A stretch of DNA of 64,000 bases from Stackebrandtia nassauensis DSM 44728 (GTDB taxonomy: Bacteria; Actinomycetota; Actinomycetes; Mycobacteriales; Micromonosporaceae): assembly GCF_000024545.1 (NCBI RefSeq), contig NC_013947.1, positions 5,394,001 through 5,458,000 on the forward strand. The letters are read 5' to 3'. A model generated the notes under the pieces. The model was not told the origin of the DNA, searched no databases, and worked only from the letters and a program-made list of their open reading frames with translations. The position numbers were made by a program, and so were the translations under genes. Positions 16,754-25,046 of the stretch are shown piece after piece. Numbering within the stretch: the first letter of the stretch is position 1; every line of letters begins with the position of its first letter.

Positions 16754-16772
16754 TAGTTCCGAAGGGGACGAT

Positions 16773-17705
16773 GTGACCGCTCACGACGGATACCTCATCG
16801 GCCTCATCGGGTCGGGTATCGGCCCCTCGCTGAGCCCGGCGCTGCACGAACGCGAGGCCGCCGAGCTGGGGCTGCGCTACCTGTACCGGCGCCTCGACCT
16901 CGCCGCGACGGGGCGGGGGCCTGGGGCGTGCGTCGAGGTGCTGGCCGCCGCCCGGCTGGCCGGATACGACGGGCTCAACATCACCCACCCGTGCAAGCAA
17001 CTGGTCATCCCCCACCTCGACGAACTGTCCGCCGACGCGGCCGCGCTCGGGGCGGTCAACACGATCGACCTGTCGGGCGGCCGCGCCGTGGGGCACAACA
17101 CCGACTGGTCGGGCTTCAGCCGGGCGTTCACCCTCGGCCTGCCCGAAGCCGCCATCGAGCGCGTGGTGGTGCTCGGCGCGGGCGGAGCCGGAGCCGCCGT
17201 CGCCCACGCGCTGCTGACGCTGGGCGCCAACCGGATCGAGCTGTTCGACCGCGTGGCCGAGCGCAGCCACGAGCTGGCCGCCAAGCTGTCCAACCACTTT
17301 GGAGCGGGCCGAGTAGTGGCGGGGCGCTTGGGCGGCGACGGCGCGCTGGCCACGGCTCCGACGGCTGGGCAGCCGTTCGGCGAAGCCGACGGCTTGGCCG
17401 CCGCGCTCGCCGTCGCCGACGGCTTGGTTCACGCCACTCCCACGGGGATGAGCGCTCATCCGGGGTTGCCGCTGTCCGTCGAGCTGCTGCGTCCTCAGTG
17501 CTGGGTCGCGGAGGTTGTGTACCGGCCGCTTCAGACCCCGCTGCTGGCCGCCGCTCGGGCGCGCGGCTGTCGGGTGCTCGACGGCGGCCGCATGGCGGTG
17601 TTCCAGGCCGCCGAGTCCTTCCGTCTGTTCACCGGCGCCGAGCCCGACCCCGATCGGATGTCGCGCCACTTCCAGGACCTGATCGGAGCCGAAAGCCATG
17701 CCTGA
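16773..17705 (+). CDS. aroE: Shikimate/quinate dehydrogenase (AroE family)
   Basis: NAD(P)-dependent oxidoreductase of 310 residues. The substrate-binding start SGIGPSLSPALHEREAAELGL and NITHPCKQ (catalytic Lys) are diagnostic, followed by GAVNTIDL, GHNTDWSGF (catalytic Asp) and the Rossmann loop VLGAGGAGAAVAHAL. NITHPCKQ rather than NVTIPHK, together with the neighbours, points to the catabolic quinate/shikimate dehydrogenase branch (Corynebacterium QsuD-like) rather than biosynthetic AroE. GTG start with AAGGGGA upstream. The stop overlaps the start of the downstream dehydratase by eight bases, so translation is coupled. Product would be 3-dehydroshikimate or 3-dehydroquinate. Confidence 0.9.
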   Translation: MTAHDGYLIGLIGSGIGPSLSPALHEREAAELGLRYLYRRLDLAATGRGPGACVEVLAAARLAGYDGLNITHPCKQLVIPHLDELSADAAALGAVNTIDLSGGRAVGHNTDWSGFSRAFTLGLPEAAIERVVVLGAGGAGAAVAHALLTLGANRIELFDRVAERSHELAAKLSNHFGAGRVVAGRLGGDGALATAPTAGQPFGEADGLAAALAVADGLVHATPTGMSAHPGLPLSVELLRPQCWVAEVVYRPLQTPLLAAARARGCRVLDGGRMAVFQAAESFRLFTGAEPDPDRMSRHFQDLIGAESHA

Positions 17706-19512
17706 CAACGCTCCCCGCCACCGAAGGGGAATCGCGACCGTCTGCCTGTCGGGAACCATCGAGGACAAACTGCTGGCCGCCGCCGAGGCTGGTTTCGACG
17801 GTGTGGAGATCTTCGAGAACGACCTGCTCGCCACGTCCCAGACCCCCGAACAGCTCCGGGACCGCTGCCGCGACCTGGGGCTGCGCATCGACCTGTACCA
17901 GCCGTTCCGGGACTTCGAGGCCGCACCGCCACCCCGTCTAGCCGCCAACCTGCGCCGCGCCGAGCACAAGTTCGACCTCATGGAGCGGCTCGGCGTCGAC
18001 ACGGTGCTGGTGTGTTCCTCGGTCGCCCCCGACACCGTCGACGATGACGACCTTGCCGCCGAACAACTACACGCGCTCGCCGAACGCGCCGCGAAGCGCG
18101 GCATCCGCATCGCCTACGAGGCGCTGGCCTGGGGAAGGTTCGTCAACACCTACAGCCACTCGTGGGACATCGTCGCCCGCGCCGATCATCCCGCGCTGGG
18201 CCTGTGCCTGGACAGTTTCCACATCCTCTCGCGCGCCAGCGATCCAGCGGGTATCGCCGACATCCCCGGCGAGAAGCTGTTCTTCCTGCAACTGGCGGAC
18301 GCACCGAGCCTGCGCATGGACCCACTACAGTGGAGCAGGCATCATCGAGTGTTCCCCGGGCAGGGGAACTTCGACTTGAAGCGCTTCCTCGGGTACGTAC
18401 TGGACGCCGGGTACGACGGACCGCTGTCCCTTGAGGTCTTCAACGACGTGTACCGACAGGCCGATCCGCGTTGCACCGCTGTGGACGCCATGCGATCGCT
18501 TGTCGCTCTTGAGGAGTCCGTCGGTGTGCCGCTGCCCGCGCCGCCTCGGCTCACCGGTCATGCGTTCACGGAGCTGACCGTGGACGAGCCGACGCAAGCG
18601 CGGCTCGCCGATACGCTTACGGCCCTTGGCTTCACGCTCACCGGCCATCACCGCGAGAGCCCCGTGGAGCTGTGGGAGCAGAACGCGATCCGCGTACTCG
18701 TCAACCGCGGCTCGTCGTCGGGCGGCGGTGCGGGCATCAGTTCGCTGGCCGTCGAGAGCAGTGACCCTGTCGCGTCAGCGCGGCGGGCCGAAGCGCTGCT
18801 GGCCCCCGTGCACACGCCCGATGCGGCCATGCCCGCTGTCACGGCGCCCGACGGCTCGCGGATCGTCTTCTGTGGACCAGGCGAAGCCTGGCGGGACCGG
18901 TTCCGGCCGTCCAGCGAAGCGAGTCGAGCTGAAGGTGGACTCACCCACGTCGACCACATTGCCCTGACCCAGCCCTTCGACCACTTCGACGAAGCCGCGC
19001 TCTTCCTCCACTCGGTCCTCGGCCTCGACACAGAGGACAACACCGAATACGCCGCCCCGTTCGGGCTCGTCCGCGCCCGCGCTCTCAGCGACCCCGGCCA
19101 CCACGTCCGCATCGCCCTCAGCGTCGCGCTCATCCGCCGAGGCGAGGAGTGGTCCCCCGGAGTCCCCGCGCCCCAACACATCGCCTTCGCCACCGACGAC
19201 ATCTTCACCGTGGCCACGACGCTGCGAACCGCGGGCGCACCGCCACTCCCCATCCCCGACAACTACTACGACGACCTCGACGCCCGGCTCGCCCCGCTTC
19301 GGCTGGCCGATCTCCGCGAACACCACACCCTCTACGACCGCGACAACGACGGCGAATTCCTGCACCTGTACACGCCAGTCCTCGGCGATCGAGTGTTCTT
19401 CGAAGTGTGCCAACGCATCGGCGGCTACCTCGGCTACGGCACCGCCAACACACCGATCCGGATGGCCGCGCACCGCCAACAACGGCTCGCGGCCCGCAGC
19501 GCCGCCGCGTGA
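17698..19512 (+). CDS. qsuB: 3-Dehydroshikimate dehydratase, fused to HPPD-like domain (QsuB type)
   Basis: A 604-residue two-domain enzyme converting 3-dehydroshikimate to protocatechuate. Residues 1-280 form a sugar-phosphate isomerase-like TIM barrel with the metal-ligand quartet visible as E141 (AYEALAWG), D172 (CLDSFH), Q198 (FLQLAD) and E246 (SLEVFND). Residues 290-600 form a 4-hydroxyphenylpyruvate dioxygenase-like VOC domain that keeps its own metal triad: His in THVDHIALT, His in PQHIAFATDD and Glu in VFFEVCQR. The length equals that of corynebacterial QsuB. It overlaps the dehydrogenase gene upstream by eight bases. Genes for protocatechuate ring cleavage are not in this window. Confidence 0.92.
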   Translation: MPDNAPRHRRGIATVCLSGTIEDKLLAAAEAGFDGVEIFENDLLATSQTPEQLRDRCRDLGLRIDLYQPFRDFEAAPPPRLAANLRRAEHKFDLMERLGVDTVLVCSSVAPDTVDDDDLAAEQLHALAERAAKRGIRIAYEALAWGRFVNTYSHSWDIVARADHPALGLCLDSFHILSRASDPAGIADIPGEKLFFLQLADAPSLRMDPLQWSRHHRVFPGQGNFDLKRFLGYVLDAGYDGPLSLEVFNDVYRQADPRCTAVDAMRSLVALEESVGVPLPAPPRLTGHAFTELTVDEPTQARLADTLTALGFTLTGHHRESPVELWEQNAIRVLVNRGSSSGGGAGISSLAVESSDPVASARRAEALLAPVHTPDAAMPAVTAPDGSRIVFCGPGEAWRDRFRPSSEASRAEGGLTHVDHIALTQPFDHFDEAALFLHSVLGLDTEDNTEYAAPFGLVRARALSDPGHHVRIALSVALIRRGEEWSPGVPAPQHIAFATDDIFTVATTLRTAGAPPLPIPDNYYDDLDARLAPLRLADLREHHTLYDRDNDGEFLHLYTPVLGDRVFFEVCQRIGGYLGYGTANTPIRMAAHRQQRLAARSAAA

Positions 19513-19525
19513 CACCCGCGACACG

Positions 19526-20707
19526 TCACTCCCGGATGTTCCCTCCAGTGGCGACACGCTTCTTGCCATCAGCTGCCGGACACGGCTTACCACCCGGATT
19601 CTCCAACCCTTCCGGGCCCAACGACCACAGCGACGGCTGCTTACCCGCGTAATTCCCCTGCAAGCGGTTGTAATAGAACCGATTGCTCCACGACGCGCAC
19701 TGCTGAGGAAGATTGTTCTCCACGGCGCAGGCGGTATCACAGAACTCACCACGGTAGTAGGAGATCAGCCCGGCGCGATGAATCACGTTCTCCTCCACCG
19801 CGTTGCCGTTGCTCTGATTGCGGAACTTGACCGGGTACCCACTGATATAGGAGAACTTGTTCCGTTCGATGACGTTGCCGGAACTATGGTGCGTCACGTA
19901 CAACCCATGGATGTTCCCCGCATGGTCGGTGTTCTCGATGTTCACGAAGTGACTGTTGACAATCCGATTGTTCGACGAGTTCGTCAGCACGATCCCGCCG
20001 TAGCCCCACCTGCCGTTGGTCCACTTGTTTCCGATGTTGCGGAACTGCATCCCGAACACCACGTTGTTGTTGAGCCCCTTGGTGGGCTGGATGTGCAACG
20101 GCGGATCGTAGTTCTCGTCGGCCCAGTCGCGTTCGGAGTTGCCGAAGATCGACAGCCCGCCGTTGGAGTAGCGCTCCACCTTCAGGTAGTAGAAGCGCAG
20201 ATTGCTGTCGCCGCCGTTGTACAGCGGGTCGTCCTTGTCCTGCGGCAGCCGCGGTTGCAGCCAGACGCCCGGGCAGTAGGAGCCGTCGCAGGTGGCGTTG
20301 CGGAATGTCGGCAGTCCGGCGATATCGCCAGCATCGTCCCCGGGTTCGTAGTCGATCGGCATGAACGACACCGAGTGCCCTGGCACGTAGAACCGCCACT
20401 CGTGGAAAGGCGTGGAGGTGTACGTGCCCTGCTTGATGCGCACCTCGACATCAGCGTCCGGACGCTCCTCGCTGAGAATCTCGTGCACCCGCGGCAGCGA
20501 GCGGACCGGAGTCTCAGGCGTGAGCCCGTCGTTGCCATCCGTCCCGCCCTCCCCCTTGGGCGCCATGTAAACCGCGAACGCGCCTTCCGTCGTCGCCACG
20601 TCGCCGGTTTCCTCCGCCGCGCTGGTCGCCACCGTCAAAACCGTGGCACTCACCGCGGCAACGGATACCGCCACCCCGAACCACCAGCGCCGCTTAGTCG
20701 ATGTCAT
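19526..20707 (-). CDS. Secreted parallel beta-helix (pectate-lyase-like) protein
   Basis: About 393 residues from ATG 20707, which has GGAGG ten bases upstream; an in-frame ATG at 20728 and a GTG are possible. Signal peptide WWFGVAVSVAAVSATVLTVATSAAEE. The mature part opens with VYMAPKGEGGTDGNDGLTPETPVRSLPRVHEIL, the classic N-terminal cap of beta-helix proteins (xxGxDxNxGxxPxTPxxSL). Coils with N-x-I-x-x-S/N follow (NRIVNSHFVNIENT, NVIERNKFSYISG, NAVEENVIHRAG). Six or so Cys residues suggest disulphides outside the cell. It is convergent with the dehydratase gene. Likely a polysaccharide-acting or surface protein; a second such protein is at 8598-9863, but the two are not close copies. Confidence 0.85.
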   Translation of the reverse strand: MTSTKRRWWFGVAVSVAAVSATVLTVATSAAEETGDVATTEGAFAVYMAPKGEGGTDGNDGLTPETPVRSLPRVHEILSEERPDADVEVRIKQGTYTSTPFHEWRFYVPGHSVSFMPIDYEPGDDAGDIAGLPTFRNATCDGSYCPGVWLQPRLPQDKDDPLYNGGDSNLRFYYLKVERYSNGGLSIFGNSERDWADENYDPPLHIQPTKGLNNNVVFGMQFRNIGNKWTNGRWGYGGIVLTNSSNNRIVNSHFVNIENTDHAGNIHGLYVTHHSSGNVIERNKFSYISGYPVKFRNQSNGNAVEENVIHRAGLISYYRGEFCDTACAVENNLPQQCASWSNRFYYNRLQGNYAGKQPSLWSLGPEGLENPGGKPCPAADGKKRVATGGNIRE

Positions 20708-20805
20708 GGCCACGAGACCTCCATCCAAGGGGATCGATTCGCCACGAAACTACCGAAATCCCCCACCGAAGTCCCGCATCTGGCAGCAACGTGCCCGTGA
20801 CGCAA

Positions 20806-20848
20806 CGGGCCCCCGCCCCACATCATTCGCATGTGGAGCGAGGGCCCG
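20806..20848 (-). terminator. Terminator hairpin after the MerR gene
   Basis: An imperfect stem of 18 positions (16 paired) with a seven-base loop lies ten bases past the MerR stop codon. It begins CGGGCCC on one side and ends GGGCCCG on the other. No long U tract follows. Confidence 0.65.
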
Positions 20849-20858
20849 GAAGCGATCG

Positions 20859-21770
20859 CTAAGCCGACGCGCGCAGCGCCGCGATGACCCATTCCATCGC
20901 CTGAACCATCGACGGCCGACCCGGCCATCCATTCAGGACGCCCAGCAGCGACCAGTACCGCTCCACCCGACGGTCGGTGAACGTCTCCAGGTCGTCGGCC
21001 AGCTTGCGTCGTTCGTCTCCCGCCAGCCCGGCGTCGAAGAGCCGGTCCAGCAGCTCCCGGCCCCGCGCCGAGGCGGGGTCGACGTTCTCGGCCAACGCGA
21101 TGCCGGTCGCCTCGGCGAATTGCTCCGGGTCGTAGGGCGGCCCGGCCTGGGGTTCGTCGGTGTCTCCGGCGACGGCCATCTGCCGGACCCGGGCCTGGAA
21201 GTCCTTGTCGCTGACCAGTTCGGCCAGCTCCACCCAGGCGTCGACCTGCTCGGGGCTGGGGTCGTCGGGCAGTTCGGCGGGCAGCGTCCGCATGCCCTGC
21301 GCGATCTTCGCGCCCGGGGCCTGCGGGGACACGCCCTCGAAGGTCTTCTCCACGAACTCGTCGAGCAGTTGCTGTCGCTCGGCCGCCGACAGTTTCGCCA
21401 TCTTGTGCATGATTCTCATCTCCTCAGTCGAACTGTTGCGGTGAGCGACCGATCGCAGCACGGCGCGCCGCACCTTGAGGGTGCGGATCTCGACGTCCAG
21501 GGCCCGCGCGTGCGCCGCCGCGACATCGGCCACAGTGGCCTGCCGGTGCAGCACCTCGCGCACCTTTTCCAGATCGAGGCCCAGCTCGCGCAGGGTCTTG
21601 ACCAGGTCGAGGCGCGCCACCGCTTCGGCGTCGTACAAGCGGTATCCGGTGGCCGAGCGGGTCGTCTCGGGGACGACGCCCTCGTCCGACCAGAACCGGA
21701 TCGTGCGTACGGCCAGTCCGGTGCGGCGGGCGAGTTCACCGATGGTGAACAGTGCGTTGCGGTCACTCAC
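20859..21770 (-). CDS. MerR family transcriptional regulator
   Basis: A 303-residue activator-type protein, GTG start with AAGGTTGA upstream. The winged helix is clear: FTIGELARRTGLAVRTIRFWSDEGVVPETTRSATGYRLYDAEAVARLDLVKTLRELGLDLEKVREVL (residues 8-75). After the dimerisation helix, a large C-terminal domain of about 180 residues (LSAAERQQLLDEFVEKTFEG, DDPSPEQVDAWVELAELVSDKDF) resembles the effector domains of MerR regulators that bind small drugs. No partner gene is obvious beside it; YaaA is upstream on the same strand. Confidence 0.9.
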   Translation of the reverse strand: MSDRNALFTIGELARRTGLAVRTIRFWSDEGVVPETTRSATGYRLYDAEAVARLDLVKTLRELGLDLEKVREVLHRQATVADVAAAHARALDVEIRTLKVRRAVLRSVAHRNSSTEEMRIMHKMAKLSAAERQQLLDEFVEKTFEGVSPQAPGAKIAQGMRTLPAELPDDPSPEQVDAWVELAELVSDKDFQARVRQMAVAGDTDEPQAGPPYDPEQFAEATGIALAENVDPASARGRELLDRLFDAGLAGDERRKLADDLETFTDRRVERYWSLLGVLNGWPGRPSMVQAMEWVIAALRASA

Positions 21771-21840
21771 GGGATCAACCTTCGACCTTCCAGCCGGTGG
21801 AGAGTCAACGCGAATTTCTCGCGAATCCGTGTGTCTTGTC

Positions 21841-22623
21841 TCACAGTTCGGTGACGATGATGTCCACCCGGGACGCTTCGGCTTCCACGCGGTATTTCAA
21901 GTCCCGCAACGCTTCGGTGAACGAGGCCACCGAATCGGCCTCGACCGCCTCCCGCAGCAGCTCGGCGGCGAGCCGTCCCTTGGTGGCCTTGTTGAAGTGG
22001 CTGACGACGCTGCGGGTCAACTCGCCGCCGACCAGGCGTTCGTGCAGCACCCGCACCGCCGCGTGGCTGCCGGGCGCGGGGCGCCACATCGCCGCGTACG
22101 GCCCCGAGCGCAGGTCGACCAGGAACTGCCCGTCGAACTCGGCGGCCAGTTCCGGCTCCAGCTGCCGCCGCCAGAACGAACCCAGTCCGACCGGGCGTTT
22201 CCCCTCCACATGCGGCAGCGTCGCCCCCACCGGGCACCGGTACGCCGGGATCGGGTCGCCGGGCCGCACCACGCCCCACAATCCGGAGAAGATCACCACC
22301 CGTTCGTCGGCCCGTTTTCTGGCCGCGGGGCTGAGGTTGGGCAGGTCGAGGGCCTCGAACAGCACCCCGGTGTAGACGTGCTCGGCGGCAGCGGCGGGAG
22401 CGGTGGCGAGCTTCGCGTTGGCGGCGACGTCGCCGCGCAGCCGCTCCCCCAGCTTCAGCACCCGCATCGCCGCGTCGGTGTCGGCCTCGCACAACCGCAC
22501 CAGCGCGTCCATGACCTGCTGCCGGGCCTGCCCCAACGCGGGGCGCAGCAGCCGTGGCAACGCCACCGGCGGCCCGGCCTCGGGGGTGGTCTTGCCCTCG
22601 GAGGGCGGCAGCAGTATCCGCAC
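21841..22623 (-). CDS. yaaA: YaaA family peroxide-stress protein
   Basis: A 260-residue protein beginning MRILLPPSEGKTTPE from GTG 22623, the hallmark N-terminus of the YaaA/DUF328 family. Other family segments: YTGVLFEALDLPNLSPAARKRADERVVIFSGLWGVVRPGDPIPAYR and VSHFNKATKGRLAAEL near the C-terminus. In E. coli YaaA lowers free iron and DNA damage during H2O2 stress. The frame continues upstream of the GTG but that part lacks family similarity. It lies 70 bases upstream of the MerR gene on the same strand. Confidence 0.92.
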   Translation of the reverse strand: MRILLPPSEGKTTPEAGPPVALPRLLRPALGQARQQVMDALVRLCEADTDAAMRVLKLGERLRGDVAANAKLATAPAAAAEHVYTGVLFEALDLPNLSPAARKRADERVVIFSGLWGVVRPGDPIPAYRCPVGATLPHVEGKRPVGLGSFWRRQLEPELAAEFDGQFLVDLRSGPYAAMWRPAPGSHAAVRVLHERLVGGELTRSVVSHFNKATKGRLAAELLREAVEADSVASFTEALRDLKYRVEAEASRVDIIVTEL

Positions 22624-22775
22624 CGGTAACGAACCCCTTCCGTGTCGAAGTGAGACCAACAGCCTATGTGGGCTGGTACCCGGGTCTTGACTGGTGGCAC
22701 ACCCGTATAGTCGCTGCGGCCGATATAAGGTCACGATGTAGGTCCACCCAGCGGATTTGTTAAGGAGGCGAGACG

Positions 22776-23804
22776 ATGAGTTCCCTGGACAGTCAGTCAC
22801 CGACGACGTCGGCGACGGTTCACCAGTGGCGCCATCTGGCCAATCGCCACCAGGTCGGCTGGGGGGAGACCCTGCTGATCGCGCTCAATATTCACGGACT
22901 CTCCTCGCACGGAGACGGACCGGGCACGATCCGGCTGAAGGTGCGGCCCCCGGAGACCGAGGTCTTCCAGGTCGTCATCCCCACCGGCCGCGAGACCTCC
23001 CCCTTCACGATCGTCGACAAGGACCTGTGCGTGGACGGCACGCCGGTCGCCGAGGTCGTCGACGCCCGCGTCGACCACGCCGTCGGCGGCTACCTGCGGG
23101 CCGGTGGCCGCGCCGCCACCATCCACCCGTACGCGGGTTCCTCCGACGCCGGTTCGCCCGACACCCGGGAGGGCTACTCGCGGCTGCTGGCCGACCTGGC
23201 GATCTCGCTGCCCGCCGGACTGACGCTGGCCGACATCGACGAGGTCACCGTCTCGGCCTCGGCCTACAACAGCGAGTCCGAGGCCATCGACGACCTCGCC
23301 GACCTGCGCTCGGCCATGGCCGGGCTGGACATGAACGCGCGCATCGGTCTGCTGTCCTCGGTGGTCCGCTCCGAGACGGGCATGCAGAGGCTGGCCGAGG
23401 AGGTGGCTCCGTTCGCGCTGTTCCTGGACGCCGACTTCCCCGGCGGCGCGGAGGAGACCCCGCTGCCGGACGTGCTGGCCAACGCCCGCGCCTGCGGCCA
23501 CGACACGTCCTTCACCTACACCGTCGGCAACGACCCGCTGGACGTGATGCGCGAACAGCTGCTTCCGTTGGCGCAGTACACGACCGTGTGGCCGTCCCTG
23601 TTCATCCTGCAGACCCCCAGCAGCGACGAGGACGGCGCGCACATCGCCGAACCCGAGCAGCGGCTGGACTTCTTCCTGCAGGCGCGCACCATGCTGGAGC
23701 GCATCTTCGCGCCCACGCCGCTGGTGCCGCAGCCGTGGCGCTGCTACCGGGGTCTGTGGTACCGCGAGCACGCCGGCGAACCGCTGCCCGGTCCCTGGAT
23801 CTAG
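22776..23804 (+). CDS. Conserved-looking cytoplasmic protein, family not recognised
   Basis: A 342-residue acidic soluble protein without signal or TM segments, ATG 22776 with AAGGAGGCGAGACG upstream, a strong ribosome site. The N-terminal 100 residues look beta-rich (GWGETLLIALNIHGLSSHGDGPGTIRLKVRPPETEVFQVVIP). The middle holds an alternating helix pattern (GYSRLLADLAISLPAGLTLADIDEVTVSASAYNSESEAIDDLADLRSAMAGLD). The C-terminal part is rich in aromatic residues (PQPWRCYRGLWYREHAGEPLPGPW). I do not recognise the family; some calcium-binding stress proteins came to mind, but no motif supports them. Its TAG stop overlaps the stop of the convergent small gene. Confidence 0.8.
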   Translation: MSSLDSQSPTTSATVHQWRHLANRHQVGWGETLLIALNIHGLSSHGDGPGTIRLKVRPPETEVFQVVIPTGRETSPFTIVDKDLCVDGTPVAEVVDARVDHAVGGYLRAGGRAATIHPYAGSSDAGSPDTREGYSRLLADLAISLPAGLTLADIDEVTVSASAYNSESEAIDDLADLRSAMAGLDMNARIGLLSSVVRSETGMQRLAEEVAPFALFLDADFPGGAEETPLPDVLANARACGHDTSFTYTVGNDPLDVMREQLLPLAQYTTVWPSLFILQTPSSDEDGAHIAEPEQRLDFFLQARTMLERIFAPTPLVPQPWRCYRGLWYREHAGEPLPGPWI

Positions 23805-23998
23805 CGCGGCGCCGACGAGGAGGACGATCCGGGCGGATCGTCCTTTGTCGAGTAGTGGTAGCCGAGCGCCAGCAGCAGCGCGATGAGTGCCGCGATGAAC
23901 GCGTAGCGGCGCAGCTTCCAGCGGGACCGTGGTGACACGAACCACACGATCGCGGCGAGCAGCATGCCCATTCCGATAAGGACGTAGAAGTTCTCCAT
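23801..23998 (-). CDS. Small two-TM membrane protein
   Basis: A 65-residue protein MENFYVLIGMGMLLAAIVWFV... with two hydrophobic helices (residues 5-20 and 33-46) separated by a basic loop (SPRSRWKLRRY) and ending in DDPPGSSSSSAPR. Codon bias follows the genome. The loop places the termini outside. Function unknown. It shares a CTAG stop overlap (23801-23804) with the convergent gene and faces the ion channel gene divergently. Confidence 0.65.
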   Translation of the reverse strand: MENFYVLIGMGMLLAAIVWFVSPRSRWKLRRYAFIAALIALLLALGYHYSTKDDPPGSSSSSAPR

Positions 23999-24093
23999 GG
24001 GGGCTCTCTTCGCTGCGGGGCTCGGCTGTCATTGTCCACCGGACGCGCGCGTCGGGCGAAGCACCCCCGCCGCGGCGTTTGTACGCTACGAGC

Positions 24094-25008
24094 ATGCCGA
24101 GCCGCCGCCGAATCGTCCCCGTGCGCATGGACACGACGAGTCCCGACCCGTCCCTGCCGCCGGCCCCGGACATTCCCCCGCAACCGCTGGCCCGGATGTG
24201 CCACCGCGTCGCCTACGCCCCGTGGTTCCAGTGGACGTCCACGGCGGTCATCGTGCTCAACGCCATCGTCATCGGTGTCGGCACCTACCAGGAGGCGACG
24301 GCCCAGTTCGGGTGGCTTTTGAACCTGCTCGACGAAGCGTTCCTGATCTACTTCGTGGTCGAGCTGGTGATCCGGATCGGCAGCTTCGGCACCACGCCGT
24401 GGCGGTTCTTCCGCAAGGGCTGGAACATCTTCGACTTCATCGTCATCGCCGCGGCGCTGCTGCCGGGCATCCGCGAGAACGTGACCCTGCTGCGGCTGGT
24501 GCGGCTGGCCCGGACAGTGCGGTTGATGAAGGCGTTCCCGTCGCTGCGGATCCTGCTGACGGCGGTGGCGCGCAGCATGCCGGGCGCGCTGGGACTGCTC
24601 GGCGTGTGCGTGGTGGTGCTGTACCTGTACGGGATGGTCGGCTGGATCCTGTTCGCCGAGGCCGAACCCACCGAGTACGGTTCGGTCGGCCAGGCCGCGC
24701 TGACCCTGTTCGGACTGTTGACTTTGGACAACGTCGGCGAGGTGGTCCGGGACGGCATGGAGGTGACGGCCTGGGCGGTGCCGTACTACGTGTCGTACAT
24801 CTTCCTCGCCGGTTTCATCCTGGTCAACCTGCTGGTGGGTGTGGTCATCACGTCCATGGAGGAGGCCCGCCAGATCGAGGGCGCCCAGACCAACTTCCGG
24901 TCCCGGGAACCGGAGACCTCCGCCGACACCGCCGAGATCCTGGCGCGGCTGGAGGCGCTGCAACGCAGCCTCAACGAGCTCCAGTCCCGCGACGATTCCC
25001 GAAATTGA
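24094..25008 (+). CDS. Voltage-gated cation channel (single-domain, NaChBac-like)
   Basis: A 304-residue ion channel subunit of six TM segments, expected to form a homotetramer. S2 carries acidic residues (DEAFLIYFVVELVIR, D80/E90), S3 has WNIFDF, and S4 has gating arginines at every third position: R134, R137, R140 and R143 (LLRLVRLARTVRLMK). The pore loop holds TLDNVGEV at 210-217, where NaChBac-type sodium channels have TLESW; the key acid is Asp212 and the Trp is absent. The tail (TAEILARLEALQRSLNELQSRD) is a coiled coil, as in bacterial Nav channels. Start ATG 24094; ATG 24127 is an alternative. Ion selectivity cannot be stated. Confidence 0.9.
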   Translation: MPSRRRIVPVRMDTTSPDPSLPPAPDIPPQPLARMCHRVAYAPWFQWTSTAVIVLNAIVIGVGTYQEATAQFGWLLNLLDEAFLIYFVVELVIRIGSFGTTPWRFFRKGWNIFDFIVIAAALLPGIRENVTLLRLVRLARTVRLMKAFPSLRILLTAVARSMPGALGLLGVCVVVLYLYGMVGWILFAEAEPTEYGSVGQAALTLFGLLTLDNVGEVVRDGMEVTAWAVPYYVSYIFLAGFILVNLLVGVVITSMEEARQIEGAQTNFRSREPETSADTAEILARLEALQRSLNELQSRDDSRN

Positions 25009-25046
25009 GGTGCCCGTCCCGGGGGCCGCTGTTAGCGTCGGCGACC

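Noticed and set aside
22687-22711. TTGACT...TATAGT before the gene at 22776 as a promoter.
   Set aside because: Spacing is 13 bases, too short for a normal -35/-10 pair; weak evidence only.
22776-23804. TerD-type tellurite or calcium stress protein.
   Set aside because: None of the TerD core motifs is present and the length is wrong.
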